DNA of 64,000 nucleotides from UBA3871 sp002392265 (GCA_946614255.1 CAMOGS010000020.1:35490-99489), one strand, 5' to 3'; shown: positions 7,947 to 16,842, counted from the first letter of the stretch. Notes: a model not told the origin generated them from the letters alone. Numbers and translations are program-made.

Positions 7947-8936
7947 ATGAAAAAGATTGTATTAAACTCTTTTGCAAAAGTTAATATATCGCTCGACATC
8001 AGGGGAAAGCGTGAAGACGGCTATCACGAGGTGGAGACCTTTATGCAGGCCGTCGACCTCGCAGACTCCGTTATGGTCAGGTGGTTCCCTTTCGGGAGCA
8101 GAGACGACGAGCTGGCATCTTCGCAGAGCCGCGAAACGGTGGAAATCGAAGTGTCGACGAACAGGCCGTACCTGCCTACCGACGAGAGAAATCTGGCCTT
8201 CAAGGCAGCGCAGCTGATGGCAGAGCGCTTTGGTACAGGTCACGGCGGCGACAAGCTTCGCATTGATATCAAAAAGCGAATCCCGGTGGCAGCAGGGCTT
8301 GCGGGTGGCAGCAGCAATGCGGCGGCAGTGCTTCATGCGGTTAACCGCCTGTGGGGGCTGAAGCTTGGTGTGGCACAGCTTTGTGAGCTTGCAGAGCCTC
8401 TCGGCGCTGATGTGCCGTTTTGCGTAATGACTGTGGCGGCGACAAATCTTCCGCTTGGCGGAGATATAAACAAGGACCCGCTTGCCATAACGGCGGCAAT
8501 AGGCAGAGGGACAGGCGCGGAAGTGTCCGCGGCAACACCTCTTGACATGTATGCAGTGCTGTCAAAGCCAAACGTAAAGGTGTCCACAAAGGACGTTTAC
8601 GGCGGCATTGATGAAGAGCTTGAAAAGGCGGAAGCGGACGGCATTCATGTCCACCATCCGAGAGCCGAAGTGATAGAGCATGCGATAAAGACCGGCGACG
8701 ATGCGCTTCTCGCTGACGAGATGGGCAACCTGCTCGAGCTTTATACGATAAAAAGGAATTCTGCCGTGGCGGCGACAAAGAGCGAGCTTCGAAACCAGGG
8801 GCATCCGCTAAAGGTCATGATGAGCGGCAGCGGGCCGACGGTGTTCGCACTTTACAGGGACAAAGGCGAGGCCAAAGAGGCGGCACACATACTAAAGAAA
8901 AAGAACAAGTCAACATTTGCAGTCAGGACAATCTAA
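7947..8936 (+). CDS. ispE: 4-diphosphocytidyl-2-C-methyl-D-erythritol kinase
   Basis: GHMP kinase that phosphorylates CDP-methylerythritol in the MEP isoprenoid pathway. N-terminus MKKIVLNSFAKVNISLDI and the ATP loop PVAAGLAGGSSNAAAVL (~residue 110) are diagnostic, as is MMSGSGPTVFALY near the C-terminus. At 329 aa it is longer than the usual ~280-300, with extra acidic/charged stretches. I chose ATG 7947 because the family begins just before the K-NSFAKVN strand; an in-frame ATG at 7911 would translate through the preceding hairpin and add 12 unrelated residues. Neither start has a good ribosome site. Confidence 0.9.
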   Translation: MKKIVLNSFAKVNISLDIRGKREDGYHEVETFMQAVDLADSVMVRWFPFGSRDDELASSQSRETVEIEVSTNRPYLPTDERNLAFKAAQLMAERFGTGHGGDKLRIDIKKRIPVAAGLAGGSSNAAAVLHAVNRLWGLKLGVAQLCELAEPLGADVPFCVMTVAATNLPLGGDINKDPLAITAAIGRGTGAEVSAATPLDMYAVLSKPNVKVSTKDVYGGIDEELEKAEADGIHVHHPRAEVIEHAIKTGDDALLADEMGNLLELYTIKRNSAVAATKSELRNQGHPLKVMMSGSGPTVFALYRDKGEAKEAAHILKKKNKSTFAVRTI

Positions 8937-8954
8937 CGAAAAAGGAGAGCCCAA

Positions 8955-9632
8955 ATGAAATTAGAAATACAGAAACACAGACCTCTCAGTGAAGTGGTTT
9001 ACGACCAGCTCCGTCAGGACATCCTCGCAGGCAATATCGTGCCGGGTACCAGGATGATGGAGGTAGAGCTTTCAATAAAGATGGGAGTCAGCCGCACACC
9101 GATCAGAGAGGCGATAAAAAAGCTGGAAAAGGAAGGTCTCGTTGTAGTGGAGCCGCGCCACGGCGCATACACTTCGCAGGTATCCAGAGCTGATATGATC
9201 GGCATCCTCGAAGTAAGGCAGCACATGGACAAGCTCGCTGCAAGCTATGCTGCAACCCGCGGCAATCAGGCAGACTTTCAGCGCATCGAGGCCTGCGCAA
9301 AGGCTTACGAGGCCGAAATTAAGAGAAACACCGATTCGCGCGAGCTGATTAAGTGCGACGAGCGTTTCCACGAAGCAATCGCAGAGGCATCCCACAACAC
9401 CACACTGCTGACGCTCGTTACGGAGCTGCAGGAAATGGTGGTGCGCTTTCGCTACATATATTACGGCGATTCGGACATCGTGCAGAGCATGATCGACGAG
9501 CATGAGGAAATCCTCCGGGCGATAAAGGCGGGCGATGCCGCAAAGGCTTCAGAGGTAGCCGGCAGACACATTGACGGACTCATCAGATTTATCAAGGAAA
9601 CACATTCAATTCCGGGAGATGAGGTCAGATAA
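8955..9632 (+). CDS. GntR-family transcriptional regulator (FadR/FCD subfamily)
   Basis: 225 aa. A winged helix-turn-helix (residues ~8-75; VYDQLRQDILAGNIVPGTRMME and GVSRTPIREAIKKLEKEGLVVVEP) is followed by an all-helical FCD ligand domain with metal-site histidines in ERFHEAIAEAS, DEHEEILRAI and AGRHIDGL. The effector is probably a small carboxylate bound through a metal, by family analogy. Start has AAAGGAGAGCCCAA upstream. It lies between ispE and ddl on the same strand; its targets are unknown. Confidence 0.88.
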   Translation: MKLEIQKHRPLSEVVYDQLRQDILAGNIVPGTRMMEVELSIKMGVSRTPIREAIKKLEKEGLVVVEPRHGAYTSQVSRADMIGILEVRQHMDKLAASYAATRGNQADFQRIEACAKAYEAEIKRNTDSRELIKCDERFHEAIAEASHNTTLLTLVTELQEMVVRFRYIYYGDSDIVQSMIDEHEEILRAIKAGDAAKASEVAGRHIDGLIRFIKETHSIPGDEVR

Positions 9633-9660
9633 CCTCGCGGAAGACATCAGGAGCTGGAAA

Positions 9661-10707
9661 ATGAAAAAGATAGGTATCATATTTGGCGGAAAATCCACGG
9701 AGCATGAAGTGTCGCAAATGTCGGCCGCTTCGGTTCTGAGGGCAATAGATAAAAAGAAGTTTACTCCGGTTACAATCGGCATTACAAAGACAGGCGAATG
9801 GAAGCTTTTCGAGGGCGATTACGATAAAATCGAAAACGGAGAGTGGGAAAAGTCAGCAAAGCCGTTTAGGCCGAGTGACTTAAAGAATGTCTGCGAGTTT
9901 GCGTTCCCGGTGCTTCACGGATTAAACGGCGAAGACGGCACCATTCAGGGCCTTTTCGAAATGCTGGACATTCCTTATGCGGGCTGCGGCGTTGCAGGCT
10001 CGGCGTCTACGATGGACAAAGGCATAGCCAGAGACATATTCCGCTGCGCAGGGCTTCCGATGTGCAAGCATGTGGCCTTCATCAGTGCCGATTTTAATGA
10101 CGACCCCGACGGCATTATGGATCGCATCGAGCGCGAGCTGGGCTACCCATGCTTCGTAAAGCCGTCAAACATGGGTTCTTCCGTAGGCATCAGCAAGGCT
10201 CACGACAGGGCAGAGCTAAAGAAGGGGCTCGAGGAAGCCATCCGCATAGACAGACGCATTGTTGTTGAAGAGGCTGTGGATGCCAGAGAGGTGGAAATAG
10301 CCGTAATCGGAAACGATTATCCGGAAACGGCGGCAATCGGTGAGATTCTGCCGTCTGACGAGTTCTATACCTATCACTCAAAGTACTTTGATAACGGGGA
10401 AACAAAGCTCGTAATCCCCGCAGATATTACAGACGAGCAGCGCGCAGAGATACAGCGCATAGCAAAGATTGCTTACAAGGCCTGCGACTGCAGCGGCCTT
10501 TCGAGAGTGGACTTTTTCATCGACAGAAAGACGGGAAAGGTACTCCTGAATGAAATAAACACCATTCCGGGATTTACGGCGTTTTCTATGTTCTCGCTTC
10601 TCTGGGCGGAGGCGGGAGTGCCTTATCCGGAACTGATTGAAAGGATTGTTAATTACGGATATGAAAGATATAATGCTAAAGCTGAAAGGTTTGCAAACTG
10701 GTTTTGA
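9661..10707 (+). CDS. ddl: D-alanine--D-alanine ligase
   Basis: ATP-grasp enzyme that joins two D-Ala for peptidoglycan, 348 aa. Diagnostic stretches: MKKIGIIFGGKSTEHEVS at the N-terminus, HGLNGEDGTIQGLFEMLDIPYAGCGV, KPSNMGSSVGISKA and the C-terminal metal-binding FFIDRKTGKVLLNEINTIPGFT. Start ATG 9661 has AGGAG upstream; the frame extends back to 9571 but that part overlaps the GntR gene. Its 3' end overlaps the DUF1934 gene by 47 bases. Confidence 0.95.
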   Translation: MKKIGIIFGGKSTEHEVSQMSAASVLRAIDKKKFTPVTIGITKTGEWKLFEGDYDKIENGEWEKSAKPFRPSDLKNVCEFAFPVLHGLNGEDGTIQGLFEMLDIPYAGCGVAGSASTMDKGIARDIFRCAGLPMCKHVAFISADFNDDPDGIMDRIERELGYPCFVKPSNMGSSVGISKAHDRAELKKGLEEAIRIDRRIVVEEAVDAREVEIAVIGNDYPETAAIGEILPSDEFYTYHSKYFDNGETKLVIPADITDEQRAEIQRIAKIAYKACDCSGLSRVDFFIDRKTGKVLLNEINTIPGFTAFSMFSLLWAEAGVPYPELIERIVNYGYERYNAKAERFANWF

Positions 10708-11092
10708 CGGAGAGGAAGAAGAAACCGAATTTGTAACTGAGGGCAAACTATATAAAAGGAACGGTTCTTACTATCTTTTGTACGAAGAAAGTGAGATTTC
10801 CGGCATGGAGGGCTGCCACACCAGCCTGAAATACAATGATAAATTCCTGCGCATGAAGCGTAGCGGAGAGGCTCTGGGCAAATACACCGTCATCGAGTTC
10901 AACAAGGACAAAAGGTTTAACAGCGTTTACCAGACGCCGTACGGACCTATCGAGATGGAGGTGCTTACCAACAGGTACGAGCAAAAGCTGACGGAAGACG
11001 GCATTGGCTCGATTCTGATTGATTACAATATCAACCTGATCGGACTGGCTGCTTCACGAAACAAACTCGATATAACCATCAGCGAGCAATAG
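10661..11092 (+). CDS. DUF1934 (YwiB-like) beta-barrel protein
   Basis: A 143-aa protein of the DUF1934 family: an opening MLKLKGLQTG strand, then FVTEGKLYKRNGSYYLLYEESEISGM and a mid-protein TVIEFNKDKRFNSVYQTPYG, closing with GSILIDYNINL. The family is a calycin-like barrel of unknown function, often near argS/murA genes in Firmicutes. The start is uncertain: ATG 10661 or ATG 10673 both lie inside the ddl 3' end, implying translational coupling. Confidence 0.8.
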   Translation: MKDIMLKLKGLQTGFDGEEEETEFVTEGKLYKRNGSYYLLYEESEISGMEGCHTSLKYNDKFLRMKRSGEALGKYTVIEFNKDKRFNSVYQTPYGPIEMEVLTNRYEQKLTEDGIGSILIDYNINLIGLAASRNKLDITISEQ

Positions 11093-11113
11093 GACGAGTA
11101 GGGGGAAAATAAA

Positions 11114-12622
11114 ATGGGTAAATCCACAGTAAAATTAGTAGCAATAATTATAGCTCTCGCTCTGATTATCACATCCTTTTCCTTTGTGGTCTTTATGCCT
11201 ATGGCATACGGCGCTACCGAGCAGTTCACCATTGACGAGCAGGTAAAGCTCAAGGACGCCGACTTGACCGAAGAGGAAAGAAACCAGCTTTTGATAAACA
11301 GACTGAATCTGCTGTACCAGTACATAAATCTGCTGGATCAGAACTACAAGGATGAAATAGATATTAACACAATTGTTGACGGAGCATATAAAGGTGCGAC
11401 GGATGCCCTCGGCGACATCTTTTCCGAGTACTATGACGTGCAGGAAAACGCAGATGCATTCACTGAATATGTAAACAACACCTTTGTGGGTATCGGCGTA
11501 CGCATCACAACTGTTGACGGAGGCACTGTCATCGAAGACCTCCTCTCCGGAAGCCCTGCCGAAAAGTTGGGCCTGCAGCCGGGCGACCGTTTCGTTACGA
11601 TTGACGGGCAGGATGTAAGCAACTGGGATAACGCAGCAGTCAGCAAGGTTCTCCGCGGAGAAGAGAACACAACCGTTAAAGTGACGGTTCTGAGAAACGG
11701 CAAAAACTACGACTACACGATTCCGCGCGCAAAGGTATCGGACAGCTCACTTACGGGCACGATGACCGTTTACGACGGCATAGGATATATTTTAATCAGC
11801 AAATTCGACCAGGACACCGCAACTGAGTTTACGCAGGTTTACGAAGGACTGCAGAGCCGCGGAGCAAAGGGCTTTGTAATCGACCTTCGCGATAACGGGG
11901 GCGGATATACCGAGCAGGCCGAAAAGATTGCCGATTACATCCTCGAGGGCTGCCTGATTACGCAGTACGAGGAGCAGGGCAAGGTAAACCTGAAGGTCAG
12001 GGCAAAGGACGGACACAAGGTAAGCGAGCCTCTGGTAATCCTGGTAAACAAGGGAACAGCCAGCTCCGCAGAGCTCCTGGCGGGCACGCTGCAGCAAGCG
12101 GGCTACAAGCTGGTGGGCACAAACACCTACGGCAAAGGCTTCAGCCAGGTCATGAAGACTCTCGTTGACGGCCACAGCTTCAAGCTGAGCACAAACTACT
12201 TCCTCGTGGGCGACAAGGGCGTGAAGATTACAACATCCGGGCTTACACCTGACTACTATGTGGCAGGCGGAACTCTGACGGAAGAGCAGCTTGCCGAAGC
12301 AGCGGAACAGATTGAGAAGTTTGCACCGCTTACACTGACCGACAAGCCGACTGCGGGCAGCAGCAGTCTGACGGTATATGCAGCGCAGCAGCGCCTGGGC
12401 TTCCTCGGCTATGATACCGCCTACAGCGGAGTGCTGGACGGAAAGACCATTACGGCGCTAAAGCAGTTCCAGAGCGACTGCGGACTTTACGCTTATGCGG
12501 TAGTAGACATCAGCACGCAAAAGATGCTCGATGCGGCCGTTATGGCGTTCGGAAGCGGTACAGATGCGGCAAATGACCAGGCGGAAAAGGCGATAGAAAT
12601 CCTCGGCGGACTGATGAAATAA
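11114..12622 (+). CDS. S41-family C-terminal processing peptidase (CtpA-like) with peptidoglycan-binding domain
   Basis: Exported serine protease, 502 aa. N-terminal signal anchor (residues ~8-34), helical lead, PDZ domain (~120-205; GIGVRITTVDGG to IPRAKV), then the S41 core with VIDLRDNGGGY. The catalytic serine sits in NKGTASSAELLAGTL (~residue 320) and the lysine in GTNTYGKGFSQ. The last ~70 residues form a PG_binding_1 domain (AAQQRLGFLGYDTAYSG to LKQFQSD), which would tether it to the wall. Good ribosome site (AGGGGGAAAATAAA). Confidence 0.92.
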   Translation: MGKSTVKLVAIIIALALIITSFSFVVFMPMAYGATEQFTIDEQVKLKDADLTEEERNQLLINRLNLLYQYINLLDQNYKDEIDINTIVDGAYKGATDALGDIFSEYYDVQENADAFTEYVNNTFVGIGVRITTVDGGTVIEDLLSGSPAEKLGLQPGDRFVTIDGQDVSNWDNAAVSKVLRGEENTTVKVTVLRNGKNYDYTIPRAKVSDSSLTGTMTVYDGIGYILISKFDQDTATEFTQVYEGLQSRGAKGFVIDLRDNGGGYTEQAEKIADYILEGCLITQYEEQGKVNLKVRAKDGHKVSEPLVILVNKGTASSAELLAGTLQQAGYKLVGTNTYGKGFSQVMKTLVDGHSFKLSTNYFLVGDKGVKITTSGLTPDYYVAGGTLTEEQLAEAAEQIEKFAPLTLTDKPTAGSSSLTVYAAQQRLGFLGYDTAYSGVLDGKTITALKQFQSDCGLYAYAVVDISTQKMLDAAVMAFGSGTDAANDQAEKAIEILGGLMK

Positions 12623-12626
12623 TTCC

Positions 12627-12654
12627 TTGACAAGCCAATTTGTCATGGTATAAT
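12627..12654 (+). promoter_or_regulatory. Strong sigma-A promoter of the DUF1846 transcript
   Basis: Consensus TTGACA (12627-12632), 16-nt spacer, consensus TATAAT (12649-12654). It begins 4 bases after the protease stop and drives the leader peptide, attenuator and DUF1846 gene. Confidence 0.85.
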
Positions 12655-12707
12655 TAGTGTATTGTTTTTATTTTTCGTGCGACAAAAGTTGAAAGGACTA
12701 CATAAAA

Positions 12708-12770
12708 ATGAGAGACAATTTATACATGCCAAAACATGCAAACTTCAGCTTTGTTGCTACGCACAACTGA
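12708..12770 (+). CDS. Putative 20-residue leader peptide upstream of the DUF1846 gene
   Basis: ATG 12708 is preceded at 10 bases by GAAAGGA and encodes MRDNLYMPKHANFSFVATHN, then TGA. It sits between a consensus promoter and an intrinsic terminator whose stem begins 7 bases after its stop codon. That is the geometry of ribosome-controlled attenuation: a ribosome held near the stop would cover the left arm of the terminator. No run of one amino acid points to a charged-tRNA sensor. It could instead be a chance small frame, though ribosome site, length and placement argue against this. Confidence 0.6.
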   Translation: MRDNLYMPKHANFSFVATHN

Positions 12771-12777
12771 CACTACA

Positions 12778-12803
12778 GCCACCCCTAAAACGGGTGGCTT
12801 TTT
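12778..12803 (+). terminator. Leader terminator (attenuator) before the DUF1846 gene
   Basis: GCCACCC (12778-12784), loop CTAAAAC, GGGTGGC (12792-12798), then TTTTT. It lies between the promoter and its only gene, so it must be read through for expression. Confidence 0.85.
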
Positions 12804-12826
12804 AAGTAATCAAAGAGAGGTGAAAT

Positions 12827-14350
12827 ATGATGGACAGAAAAATCGGATTCTCGGCAGAAAAGTATATTGAAGAGCAGTCCAAATACATTCTCAGCAGAAT
12901 CGACCAAGGACAGGGGCAGCGACTTTATCTGGAGTTCGGAGGCAAACTGGTCCAGGACAAGCATGCGATGCGTGTACTGCCCGGATTCGACGAAAATGCC
13001 AAAATCAAGCTGCTGCAAAAAATGAAGGATCAGGCGGAGATTATTATCTGCATTTATGCGGGTGATATCACCACAAACAAGACCCGTCAGGATTTCGGTA
13101 TAACATACGACCTTGAAACCCTGCGTCTGATCGACATGTTCCGCAAGTACGATTTGACGATTAATTCAGTCGTTGTAACCAGATACATCGATGCGCCGGC
13201 TGTTAACATGTTCATCAACAAGCTCGAGCGCAGAGGCATTCGCACCTACAAGCATCAGTTCACAAAGGGCTATCCTACGGACGTTGATACTATCGTATCC
13301 GAGGAAGGCTACGGTGCAAATCCTTACATCGAGGTTACAAAACCGCTGGTGGTTGTTACAGGCCCGGGCGGCGGCTCCGGCAAGCTGGCTACCTCACTTT
13401 CACAGCTCTATCATGAATATAAGAGGGGAGTAAAGGCTCGTTACGCAAAGTTCGAGACCTTCCCTATCTGGAATCTGCCGCTGAAGCATCCTGTAAATGT
13501 TGCGTACGAGGCAGCTACTGCGGACTTAAAGGATGTAAACATGATCGACAATTTCCATCTGGAGGCTTACGGCGAGATGGCAGTAAACTACAACCGCGAC
13601 CTCGACGCATTCCCACTGCTTCGCAGAATCATCGAAAAGATTACCGGTGAAGAGTCCGAGTACAAATCACCGACAGATATGGGCGTTAACAGAGCAGGCT
13701 TTGCAATCACCGATGATGAGGTGGTAAAGGAAGCTGCCTGCCAGGAAATTATCCGCCGCTACATGATTGCGCAGGTAGATTATAAAAAGGGAAAGATTGA
13801 AGCGGGTACGATGGAACGCATAAAGCTGCTGATGGACTCCATGGGACTGACAGAGATGGACCGTTCGGTAGTGGCACCTGCCCGTGACTATGCGGAGCAA
13901 AAGCGCCGCTGCGACGAAGAGAAGTTCCAGAATGTCGTAGTAATGGCGATTGAACTTCAGGACGGCACCATCGTAACAGGCCGCAGCTCACGTCGTATGG
14001 TTGCAGCTGCCGCAGCAGTGCTCAATGCCGTAAAACGTATATCGGGAATAGGCGATGACATACCTCTCATCACGCCTAGCGTCCTCAAGAGCATTCAGGA
14101 TCTCAAGGTGGATGTGCTCCTCCAGGACCGCACTTCATTAAACCTCGAGGAAATTCTCTCGGCACTCACAATCTCCTCCGCAACTAACCCTGCGGCTGAA
14201 ATGGCAGCGGCAAAGCTAAAGGAGCTCCGCGGCTGCAAGGCTCACTGTACGGCAATTCTCTCCGAGCACGACGAGCATACGCTCCGCTCCCTTGGTATTG
14301 ATGTTACCAGCGACCCTGAGTATGTAACCACAAACCTTTATTTCGCTTAA
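12827..14350 (+). CDS. DUF1846/UPF0371 family protein
   Basis: 507 aa, matching the UPF0371 (DUF1846) family throughout, with MDRKIGFSAEKYIEEQSKYI at the start and the conserved ATTN...DPEYVTTNLYFA-type end. A glycine-rich P-loop-like segment VVTGPGGGSGKLATSLSQLYHE lies near residue 180, suggesting nucleotide binding. Function of the family is not established to my knowledge. No partner gene is adjacent: the upstream protease is separated by its own promoter and the downstream gene is convergent. Expression appears to be set by a leader-peptide/terminator arrangement. Confidence 0.9.
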   Translation: MMDRKIGFSAEKYIEEQSKYILSRIDQGQGQRLYLEFGGKLVQDKHAMRVLPGFDENAKIKLLQKMKDQAEIIICIYAGDITTNKTRQDFGITYDLETLRLIDMFRKYDLTINSVVVTRYIDAPAVNMFINKLERRGIRTYKHQFTKGYPTDVDTIVSEEGYGANPYIEVTKPLVVVTGPGGGSGKLATSLSQLYHEYKRGVKARYAKFETFPIWNLPLKHPVNVAYEAATADLKDVNMIDNFHLEAYGEMAVNYNRDLDAFPLLRRIIEKITGEESEYKSPTDMGVNRAGFAITDDEVVKEAACQEIIRRYMIAQVDYKKGKIEAGTMERIKLLMDSMGLTEMDRSVVAPARDYAEQKRRCDEEKFQNVVVMAIELQDGTIVTGRSSRRMVAAAAAVLNAVKRISGIGDDIPLITPSVLKSIQDLKVDVLLQDRTSLNLEEILSALTISSATNPAAEMAAAKLKELRGCKAHCTAILSEHDEHTLRSLGIDVTSDPEYVTTNLYFA

Positions 14351-14360
14351 AGCGCATCAG

Positions 14361-14483
14361 AAGGCGAATTTGGGGACAGGCACCGATTTGGCGTTTTCGC
14401 AAAAATAGGGACAGGTCATAAGGTTTGACCTGTCCCTTTTTTCGCCTTTTCGCCAAATCGGTGCCTGTCCCCAAATTCGCCTT
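14361..14483. repeat. Dispersed palindromic repeat, copy 2 (long nested palindrome)
   Basis: A 33-bp perfect inverted repeat (14361-14393 with 14451-14483) contains the family core GGGGACAGGCACC. Nested inside it is a second palindrome, GGGACAGGTCA (14408-14418) with TGACCTGTCCC (14426-14436). The element fills the gap between two convergent genes, so its transcript hairpin may also end both. Confidence 0.9.
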
Positions 14484-15206
14484 TTAAAGGAGGATGAGGT
14501 TTGCGATGGCGCAGCCAGCGAGATATGGGCCGAGAGCCATCATATCCTTTAGACCGATTTTTTTTCTGACAATACCTGTCAAAAAGCCCATAGCGCTGAT
14601 GATGGCTGCGACCACCATAATACCGAGGCAAGGGTAGAGCCCTGTCACCATGCCGATTGCCGCCATCAGCTTTACATCACCAAAGCCGAGGCTCTCGCGG
14701 TGCGATATGAAATACCCGACAGCAGCGACAATCAGCATTACCAGAGCGCCTGCCAGCGCTCCGAGCAGCATGTCCTTTATCCGCATCCCGAAAGGAATCA
14801 GTGTGCAGGACATCAGTATCAGAAAGACGACAAACTGGTCGGGGATGATCTGGTATTTGCCGTCAGCTACAGCGATTATCATCAAAAGCCATATTATGAC
14901 CAGCAGCGGCAGTACAAAAATCCCGCCGTGCCCGCCAAAAGTCAGCATGTATATCCCGGCAACCGTAAAGAAAGCCGACAGCACCGGCTTCCACGGCATT
15001 CCCGGCAGCCTCTGTGCACCGCGTTCGCCCCTTTCTCTGCGTTCCTCTGTGCGGGCCAAAGCTGCGCAAGGCGGTAAGCCGTAGTCGCACAGCCACGTCA
15101 CCGGCATATGATTGAATACATACACCATACTGCAGCCCAAAAATATTCCCAGAGGCAGCATGGAAAGCACCCAGATTACAGTTTCAAAATTTACCGATTG
15201 TAACAT
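14484..15206 (-). CDS. A24-family prepilin peptidase / preflagellin peptidase-like
   Basis: Polytopic membrane aspartic protease, 240 aa. The two catalytic aspartates lie in AVADGKYQIIPDQ and in the family GFGDVKLMAAIG motif. The N-terminal cytosolic region is short and lacks the CxxC...CxxC zinc motif of classical PilD. Start ATG at 15206 has AAAAGGAGATATT upstream; the open frame extends to 15308 without a better site. It normally processes type IV pilin-like signal peptides; no pilin genes lie in this window. Confidence 0.85.
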   Translation of the reverse strand: MLQSVNFETVIWVLSMLPLGIFLGCSMVYVFNHMPVTWLCDYGLPPCAALARTEERRERGERGAQRLPGMPWKPVLSAFFTVAGIYMLTFGGHGGIFVLPLLVIIWLLMIIAVADGKYQIIPDQFVVFLILMSCTLIPFGMRIKDMLLGALAGALVMLIVAAVGYFISHRESLGFGDVKLMAAIGMVTGLYPCLGIMVVAAIISAMGFLTGIVRKKIGLKDMMALGPYLAGCAIANLILL

Positions 15207-15314
15207 AATATCTCCTTTTAATCCTCTCCCTGCTTTCAATATAGCAGAGGGCGGGGCCACTGTCAAACAGCCTGCAAACCCACATAAACTCCACACCAAA
15301 CCCACCATTTTACA

Positions 15315-15343
15315 TTTACAACAAACGCGCGAGATGATAAAAT
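15315..15343 (+). promoter_or_regulatory. Sigma-A promoter of the second GntR regulator
   Basis: TTTACA (15315-15320), 17-nt spacer, TAAAAT (15338-15343), about 63 bases before ATG 15406, in the divergent gap with the prepilin peptidase. Confidence 0.6.
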
Positions 15344-15405
15344 ATAAGTTGGCGCGAGTATTCGCCCGATCCCTAAAAGAAAATAAGGCGGAGGTCGTCA
15401 GACAT

Positions 15406-16062
15406 ATGTCAGGAAAATCGACTATATCAGAGCAAATCTATAAAATCCTATATGACGATATCATTTACCAGCGAATCCCGTGCGGTAAAAAACTCACACT
15501 GAAAATACTGAAAGAAAGGTTCGAAGTCAGCCACACGCCCATCAGAGAAGCACTTACCAGACTGGCCGAAAACGGACTTGTAAAATATTATTCAAACTGC
15601 GGCGTGACCGTATCGGTATTCGGCGAGCAGGACATCCGCGAAATCTACAAAATGACCGGCGAGCTTGACTCCATGGCAATCAGATTCTGCAAGGACGAGG
15701 GGCTGCTTGAGCCGCTTCTTGCAGAGCTGGGCGAAGTGATTGCATCGGGAAACGAATACATCGAAAGAGGTGACTACCTGGGCTGGAAGCAGTTTTCCGA
15801 GGAATTTCACTTTTCATTCTACCACTACGCAAATAATCGCTACCTCGACGAAATCGTCGGCTCACTCAGAGCAAAGATGGAGCTTCTCAGCTGGATGTAC
15901 TACACCGAGCCGAACATGGAATCCATTCACAGGCAGCATGTTGCAATCTACGAAACGCTGAAAACGGGCGACTATGACAAGGCGGCCGGGATGATGAAGG
16001 ACCACCTGAAAAGCGACCTCGAGTATGCGCTCGCAGCATATAACAGCAAAGAACAAAAGTAA
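15406..16062 (+). CDS. GntR-family transcriptional regulator (FCD type)
   Basis: 218 aa. Winged helix-turn-helix in residues ~5-70 (EQIYKILYDDIIYQRIPCGKKLT, VSHTPIREALTRLAENGLV) followed by a helical FCD domain (FSEEFHFSFYHYANNRYL, RQHVAIYETLKTGDYDKAAGMMKDHL). Start ATG 15406 has GGAGG 11 bases upstream; an in-frame ATG at 15333 falls inside the promoter. It is a paralogue of the regulator at 8955. The effector is unknown. truA follows after 21 bases. Confidence 0.87.
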   Translation: MSGKSTISEQIYKILYDDIIYQRIPCGKKLTLKILKERFEVSHTPIREALTRLAENGLVKYYSNCGVTVSVFGEQDIREIYKMTGELDSMAIRFCKDEGLLEPLLAELGEVIASGNEYIERGDYLGWKQFSEEFHFSFYHYANNRYLDEIVGSLRAKMELLSWMYYTEPNMESIHRQHVAIYETLKTGDYDKAAGMMKDHLKSDLEYALAAYNSKEQK

Positions 16063-16083
16063 AAATACAAACAGAGAGAAACG

Positions 16084-16842
16084 ATGAAAAACGTCTTTAT
16101 GACAATCGCATACGACGGGACAAACTTCCATGGCTGGCAGCGTCAGCCGGGGGTGCGGACCGTGCAGGGCGAGCTTGAACGCGTGCTCAGCGAAGTCTGT
16201 GGCGAACAGATAACCATCGACGGCACCGGCAGAACCGACGCGGGAGTTCACGCTTATGGGCAGTGCGCTACGTTCGGAGGCGGCTTCGCGATTCCGGTGG
16301 ACCGCATTATGATTGCGGCGAACAACTACCTCGCGGGCGGCAAGAACAACGAGACGGGCGACATTCGCATCACGAGCATCAAAGAGGCTGCGCCGGGCTT
16401 CCACGCGCGCTTCGACGCCAAAGGCAAGGAGTATCTCTACCGCATCAGAGTGGCGGCCGAGCCCGACATCTTCCGAAAGAACTACTGCTACCAGATGAGC
16501 AAGCAGCCGGCCCTCGAAGATATGCGGGAGGCGGCAGGCTTCATCGTCGGTACGCACGACTTTAAGTGCTTTCAGGCGAGCGGCGGAGAGGAAAAAGAAA
16601 CCACCGTCAGAACGGTGTATCACCTTAAGATTGAGCAGGAGGGCCCGGAAATCACGCTTGCGATAGCGGGCGACGGCTTCCTCTATAATATGGTGCGCAT
16701 AATTACCGGCACGCTGATTGAGGTAGGGCTCGGGAAGCGGATGCCGGAAAGCGTAAAGAATATAATAGAAAGCCGGGACCGCACGATGGCAGGCTTTACC
16801 GCTCCGGCGCGGGGGCTGTATTTAAACGAAGTATATTTTTAA
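16084..16842 (+). CDS. truA: tRNA pseudouridine(38-40) synthase
   Basis: Isomerises uridines 38-40 in the anticodon arm. 252 aa, with the N-terminal YDGTNFHGWQRQPGVRTVQGELE signature and the catalytic aspartate in GTGRTDAGVHAYGQ (~residue 52). C-terminal FLYNMVRIITGTLIEVG is typical. Possibly co-transcribed with the GntR gene before it and the dCMP deaminase after it. Confidence 0.96.
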   Translation: MKNVFMTIAYDGTNFHGWQRQPGVRTVQGELERVLSEVCGEQITIDGTGRTDAGVHAYGQCATFGGGFAIPVDRIMIAANNYLAGGKNNETGDIRITSIKEAAPGFHARFDAKGKEYLYRIRVAAEPDIFRKNYCYQMSKQPALEDMREAAGFIVGTHDFKCFQASGGEEKETTVRTVYHLKIEQEGPEITLAIAGDGFLYNMVRIITGTLIEVGLGKRMPESVKNIIESRDRTMAGFTAPARGLYLNEVYF

